Shown here: positions 44,127 through 47,636 of the stretch, one piece after another | Layout: each line of letters opens with the position of its first letter | Position numbering within the stretch: position 1 is the stretch's first letter | Assembly (NCBI GenBank): GCA_011390675.1 | Contig: JAABRX010000008.1 | Location: forward strand, 1-47,636 | DNA: 47,636 bases | DNA from: Trueperaceae bacterium | GTDB lineage: Bacteria > Deinococcota > Deinococci > Deinococcales > Trueperaceae | Direction: 5' to 3' | Notes under the pieces: generated by a model | The model's input: only the letters and a program-made list of their open reading frames with translations | Database searches by the model: none | Told to the model about the DNA's origin: nothing | Program-made: the position numbers and the translations under genes

Positions 44127-45368
44127 ATGAACAAAGAATTCATCGACGCCCTAAACGTGCTCGCCGGCGAGCGCAACCTCGACAAGGAGGAGCTGCTCTC
44201 CTCGATCGAAGAGGCCCTCGAACAGGCCTTCGAGCGCAACGTGATGCCGGGCAAGCAGATCGAGGTCGCCGTCGATCCCGAGACCGGCGAGATCGACGTG
44301 CTGGTGATCCGCCGCGTGGTCGAGGAGATCGAGGATCCCGACAAGGAGATCCTGCTCACCGAGGCCGCGGAACTCGACGAGGACGTCGAGGTGGGCATGG
44401 AGATGGAGTTCCCGGTCGATCCGGAGACCTTCACGCGGATCGCCGTGCAGACCACCAAACAGGTGATCACCCAGAAGCTCCGCGAGAAGGAGCGCGAGCA
44501 CGTCTTCGAGGAGTACAAGGACCGCGCGGGCGACGTGATGACCGCCGTGGTCTCGCGCACCGACAACAAGCGCAACGTGTTCGTGGACCTCGGGCGCGGC
44601 GAGGCGATCATGCCGCCGCGCGAGCAGATCCAGGGCGAGCGCACGATGGTGGGCATGCGCCTCAAGGTCTACGTGGCCAAGGTCGAGCTGTCCACCCGCG
44701 GCCCGTCGATCCTCGTGTCGCGCGCCGCACCGGAGCTCCTGGAGTACCTCATGCGCCAGGAGATCCCGGAGGTCGCGGACGGCACCGTCGAGATCAAGGC
44801 GATCGCGCGCGAGGCCGGCCAGCGCTCCAAGGTCGCCGTCTCGAGCACGAACCCGAACGTCGATCCCATCGGGGCCTGCATCGGCCACCGCGGGAGCCGG
44901 ATCCAGGCGGTCACGGCCGAACTGCAGCGCGAACGCGTCGACATCATCCTGTGGGACCCGAGCCCGCGCGAGTTCATCCGCAACGCCCTCTCCCCCGCCA
45001 AGGTCGGCAGCATCGAGCTCGATACCGAAGCCGGCGAGGCGCGCGTCAACGTCGGCTCCGACCAACTGTCGCTCGCCATCGGCAAGGGCGGTCAGAACGT
45101 CCGCCTCGCCGCCAAGCTCTCGGGCTTCAAGATCGACCTCGTCGCCAGCGAGTCGATCAGCGACCTCGACGCCGCCATGGCGGCGGCGGCGTCGCGCCAG
45201 GCCGACGCGACGGCGCCCGGTGGCGCCGATCGCAACCGCGCCGCGTTCGACGCGCTGTTCTCGGCGAGCCCCGACGAGGGCGAGCCGGCGACTCCGGACG
45301 CGGACGCGGCCAGCGAGGCGACCCCGGAAGCGGACGACGCCCCCGCGGAGGACACGACCTCCGCATGA
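44127..45368 (+). CDS. nusA: Transcription termination/antitermination factor NusA
   Basis: RNA polymerase-associated factor that controls pausing, termination and antitermination. The 413 residues have the N-terminal polymerase-binding domain (MNKEFIDALNVLAGERNLDKEELL), an S1 domain near 130-200 (DVMTAVVSRTDNKRNVFVDLG), KH1 with IGACIGHRGSRIQAV and KH2 with LAIGKGGQNVRLAAKLSGFKIDL. The last 60 residues are a low-complexity acidic tail (EGEPATPDADAASEATPEAD), and the E. coli AR repeats are absent. GGAG lies six bases before the ATG. The stop overlaps ylxR as ATGA. Confidence 0.97.
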   Translation: MNKEFIDALNVLAGERNLDKEELLSSIEEALEQAFERNVMPGKQIEVAVDPETGEIDVLVIRRVVEEIEDPDKEILLTEAAELDEDVEVGMEMEFPVDPETFTRIAVQTTKQVITQKLREKEREHVFEEYKDRAGDVMTAVVSRTDNKRNVFVDLGRGEAIMPPREQIQGERTMVGMRLKVYVAKVELSTRGPSILVSRAAPELLEYLMRQEIPEVADGTVEIKAIAREAGQRSKVAVSSTNPNVDPIGACIGHRGSRIQAVTAELQRERVDIILWDPSPREFIRNALSPAKVGSIELDTEAGEARVNVGSDQLSLAIGKGGQNVRLAAKLSGFKIDLVASESISDLDAAMAAAASRQADATAPGGADRNRAAFDALFSASPDEGEPATPDADAASEATPEADDAPAEDTTSA

Positions 45369-45754
45369 CCGCGCCACGGCACGTCCCCGTGCGCCGTTGC
45401 GTCGCGTGCCGCGACGCGCAGCCCAAGCGCGAGCTCGTCCGGCTCGTGCGCAGCGAGGCTGGGTGGCGACTCGATCTAGCGCAGCGGGCGGGCGGCCGCG
45501 GCACCTCGCTGTGCCGCGCCTGCGCGCTCGCCGCCACGGGCGCCGCCGGTTTGGGCGCCGCGGGTTTGGGCACCGCGGGCGCACCCGACGACACCGCAGC
45601 CCGCCTCAAAGGCTTCCGGCGCGCGTTCCGACAGGACGCCGCCGCCGTGACCGCACTGCTCGCCCCCATCGCGTCGACGCTCGCAGCCACCGTTCCGGCG
45701 GTCATCGGCGAGCCGGACGCCCGACCCCGAACGAACGGAGGGATGCATGGCTGA
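45365..45754 (+). CDS. ylxR: YlxR-family (DUF448) nucleic-acid-binding protein
   Basis: Small basic protein of 129 residues encoded between nusA and infB in many bacteria. The core VPVRRCVACRDAQPKRELVRLVR, with a D strand and GRGTSLCRACALAA, shows the Cys positions of the family (RRCVACR and CRAC), which may bind metal. The tail LKGFRRAFRQDAAAVTALL matches the family end, but an Ala/Gly-rich insertion (TGAAGLGAAGLGTAGAP) and about 35 extra C-terminal residues lengthen it beyond the usual 90. ATG 45365 overlaps the nusA stop as ATGA, and the gene end overlaps infB by eight bases. Confidence 0.9.
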   Translation: MTAPRHVPVRRCVACRDAQPKRELVRLVRSEAGWRLDLAQRAGGRGTSLCRACALAATGAAGLGAAGLGTAGAPDDTAARLKGFRRAFRQDAAAVTALLAPIASTLAATVPAVIGEPDARPRTNGGMHG

Positions 45755-47546
45755 GAAGGTTCGCATCTACCAGCTCGCACGTGACCTCGGCATCGAGACC
45801 AAGGACCTCTTGGCGATGCTCGACGACATGGGCGTGGAGTACAAGTCGCACTCGAGCACGCTCGAGCTCGACGTCGCCGAGGCGGTGCGCGGACTCGTGT
45901 CCGAGAACGCGCCGTCGACCCCCGCCACCGAGGCTCCGGCCTCCGAACCCGAGGCGCCGAAGCCCGCTGCCGCGAAGGCCGAGCCCAAGACCGAGAAGGC
46001 TGGCGCCCCGGCGGCGGCCGAGTCGGCCTCGGTCGTCCCGCTGCGCGCGCCCGTCGTCACCGTGATGGGCCACGTCGACCACGGCAAGACGTCGCTCCTC
46101 GACCACATCCGCAAGACCAAGGTCGCCGAGCGCGAGGCCGGCGGCATCACCCAGCACATCGGCGCGTACCAGGCCGAGACCAAGCAGGGCACCGTCACCT
46201 TCCTCGACACGCCCGGCCACGCCGCGTTCACCGCCATCCGGCAGCGCGGCGCCAACGCCACCGACATCGCGGTCATCGTGGTCGCCGCGGACGACAGCAT
46301 CATGCCGCAGACGCGCGAGGCCATCGCCCACGCGAAAGCGGCCAAGGTGCCGATCGTCGTGGCGATCAACAAGGTCGACCTGCCGCAGGCGAACCCCGAC
46401 AAGGTGATGCAGGACCTGATGCAGGTCGAGCTGATCCCCGAAGCGTTCGGCGGCGACACGATCGTCGTTCGCGTCAGCGCCCACACCGGCGAAGGGGTCG
46501 ACGAGCTGCTCGAGATGCTCTCGCTCGTCGCCGAGGTCGAGGACCTGCGCGCCGATCCCGAGGCGCCGTTCCGTGGCGTCGTGGTCGAGTCGGTCCTCGA
46601 CAAGCGCGCCGGCGTGCTCGCCACCGTGCTCGTGCAAGAGGGCACGCTCCGCGTCGGCGACTACGTGGTGTGTGGCGAGGTCTGGGCCAAGGTGCGCCGC
46701 CTGACCGACCACACCGGCGCCGGCGTCACGTCGGCGGGCCCCAGCGTCCCGGTGCAGATCCTGGGCTTCTCGCAGCTCCCGATGGCCGGCGAGGTCGTCG
46801 AGCACGCCGCCGACGAGGCGGGCGCCAAGGACACGGTGGCCGTCCGGATCGACGACCGGCAAGAGGCCGACCGCGAGCTCATCGGCCGCAAGGGGCTCAC
46901 CCTCGCCGATCTGTTCGGCAAGCCCAAGACCAAGCGGATCCACCTGCTCGTCCGGGCCGACACCCAGGGCTCCCTCGAGGCGATCAAGGGCGTCATCGCC
47001 CAAGCCGCCGAGGGCGTGCCCGAAGTCGACGTCGACGTGATGCTCGCCGAGGTCGGTGCGCCCACCGACAGCGACCTGCTCCTCGCCTCGACGGAGGACG
47101 CCAGCATCCTGACGTTCGGCGTCAGCGCGCCCGGTTCGGTGGTCAAGGCGGCCGAACGCCAGAAGACGCCGCTCAAGTCCTTCCGGATCATCTACGACCT
47201 GATCGAAGAGGTCGAGCGCCAGATCAAGGGCCAGATCGAGCCGACCTTCGAGGAGCGCATCCTCGGGCACGCCGAGGTCCGCATGATCATCAAGGTTCCG
47301 CGCTCGGGCAACATCGCCGGCTCGTACGTGACCGACGGCGTCATCCGCCGCGGTGCCAAGGCGCGCCTCAAGCGCGACGGCCGCGAGGTCTACAAGGGTT
47401 CGATCGCGCAGCTGCGGCGCTTCAAGGACGACGTCCGCGAGGTGACCTCGGGGTTCGAGTGCGGGATCAACCTGCAGAACTACGACAACGCCCAAGAGGG
47501 CGACGTCATCGAGGTCTACGACATGGTCGAGGTGCCCGCCGCGTAA
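45747..47546 (+). CDS. infB: Translation initiation factor IF-2
   Basis: GTPase that brings initiator tRNA to the 30S subunit. The 599 residues are short for IF-2, as in Thermus and Deinococcus, because the variable region after the N-domain (residues about 52-98, Pro/Ala/Glu-rich) is small. The N-domain is [32 protein letters not shown]-like. GTPase motifs: [11 protein letters not shown] near 108, [25 protein letters not shown] and [11 protein letters not shown]; then domains II to IV ending GCINLQN-like [23 protein letters not shown] lies seven bases before the ATG, inside ylxR. Confidence 0.98.
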   Translation: MAEKVRIYQLARDLGIETKDLLAMLDDMGVEYKSHSSTLELDVAEAVRGLVSENAPSTPATEAPASEPEAPKPAAAKAEPKTEKAGAPAAAESASVVPLRAPVVTVMGHVDHGKTSLLDHIRKTKVAEREAGGITQHIGAYQAETKQGTVTFLDTPGHAAFTAIRQRGANATDIAVIVVAADDSIMPQTREAIAHAKAAKVPIVVAINKVDLPQANPDKVMQDLMQVELIPEAFGGDTIVVRVSAHTGEGVDELLEMLSLVAEVEDLRADPEAPFRGVVVESVLDKRAGVLATVLVQEGTLRVGDYVVCGEVWAKVRRLTDHTGAGVTSAGPSVPVQILGFSQLPMAGEVVEHAADEAGAKDTVAVRIDDRQEADRELIGRKGLTLADLFGKPKTKRIHLLVRADTQGSLEAIKGVIAQAAEGVPEVDVDVMLAEVGAPTDSDLLLASTEDASILTFGVSAPGSVVKAAERQKTPLKSFRIIYDLIEEVERQIKGQIEPTFEERILGHAEVRMIIKVPRSGNIAGSYVTDGVIRRGAKARLKRDGREVYKGSIAQLRRFKDDVREVTSGFECGINLQNYDNAQEGDVIEVYDMVEVPAA

Positions 47547-47571
47547 GCGGCGCGCCTCGTCCCTGAACGGC

Positions 47572-47636
47572 ATGCGCCGGTCGACGCCGCTCCTCGCCCT
47601 GCTGCTGGTCGCCGTCGCGCTCGCTCCGGCGTTCGC
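47572..47636 (+). CDS. Start of a secreted or lipid-anchored protein, cut by the window edge
   Basis: ATG 47572 opens MRRSTPLLALLLVAVALAPA, a classic signal peptide, and the frame runs to the window end with only 21 codons visible. It lies 26 bases after infB on the same strand. In many bacteria rbfA follows infB; this is not rbfA. Function cannot be told. No promoter or ribosome site is evident, so it may be cotranscribed. Confidence 0.5.
   Translation, partial: MRRSTPLLALLLVAVALAPAF

Overview
The window is very GC-rich chromosomal DNA with housekeeping genes only; I see no insertion sequence, phage, CRISPR array or tRNA. It looks like a member of the Deinococcota, probably a Truepera-like lineage (that rank is inference). 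The tmRNA at the left edge encodes the tag GNQNYALAA, which I recall as the Deinococcus-type tag. Many genes have a TANNNT -10 box 5 to 8 bases before the start codon and no room for a leader, the leaderless arrangement described in Deinococcus. Outer-membrane genes (LptA/LptD-like, LptF/G, a giant TamB) point to a diderm cell.

Layout, left to right: (1) 1-405: tmRNA (3' end outside the window), divergent from a two-domain ABC ATPase of the nucleoside-uptake type. (2) 1976-5725: a coupled metY-metX pair, divergent from a DegT-type sugar aminotransferase. (3) 5760-5872: the 4.5S SRP RNA with its own -10 box. (4) 16962 down to 5882, reverse strand: acyP, trpC, SDR, two M16 peptidases, LptA-like, LptD-like, LptF/G, rel and a low-molecular-weight phosphatase, with internal promoters. 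(5) 17057-26554: a TamB of about 3165 residues. (6) 26680-28257: ATP-dependent PEP carboxykinase. (7) 32148 down to 28288: S41 peptidase, then an ABC exporter ATPase and permease. (8) 32248-35439: glycogen synthase, a TPR protein, and a secreted FAS1 plus CHRD-like protein ending at a strong terminator. (9) 41483 down to 35518: pheS leader, pheS, pheT, CvpA-like, glmS. (10) 43390 down to 41538: a class V aminotransferase with its own structured leader, and a coupled unknown gene. (11) 43547 to the end: rimP, nusA, ylxR, infB, then the start of a secreted protein.

The most interesting signals are regulatory. Two leaders, before pheS and before the class V aminotransferase, share one plan: a promoter with -35 and -10 boxes 17 bp apart, a leaderless or nearly leaderless short peptide, a stop codon at the foot of a hairpin, then a terminator hairpin before the structural gene. 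Both look like attenuators, and I know of no published description of the second. Nine gene junctions also use a four-base GTGA overlap, so translational coupling is the rule here.

Functions come from protein motifs read by eye. The promoters, leader peptides and RNA folds are sequence-based proposals without expression data.
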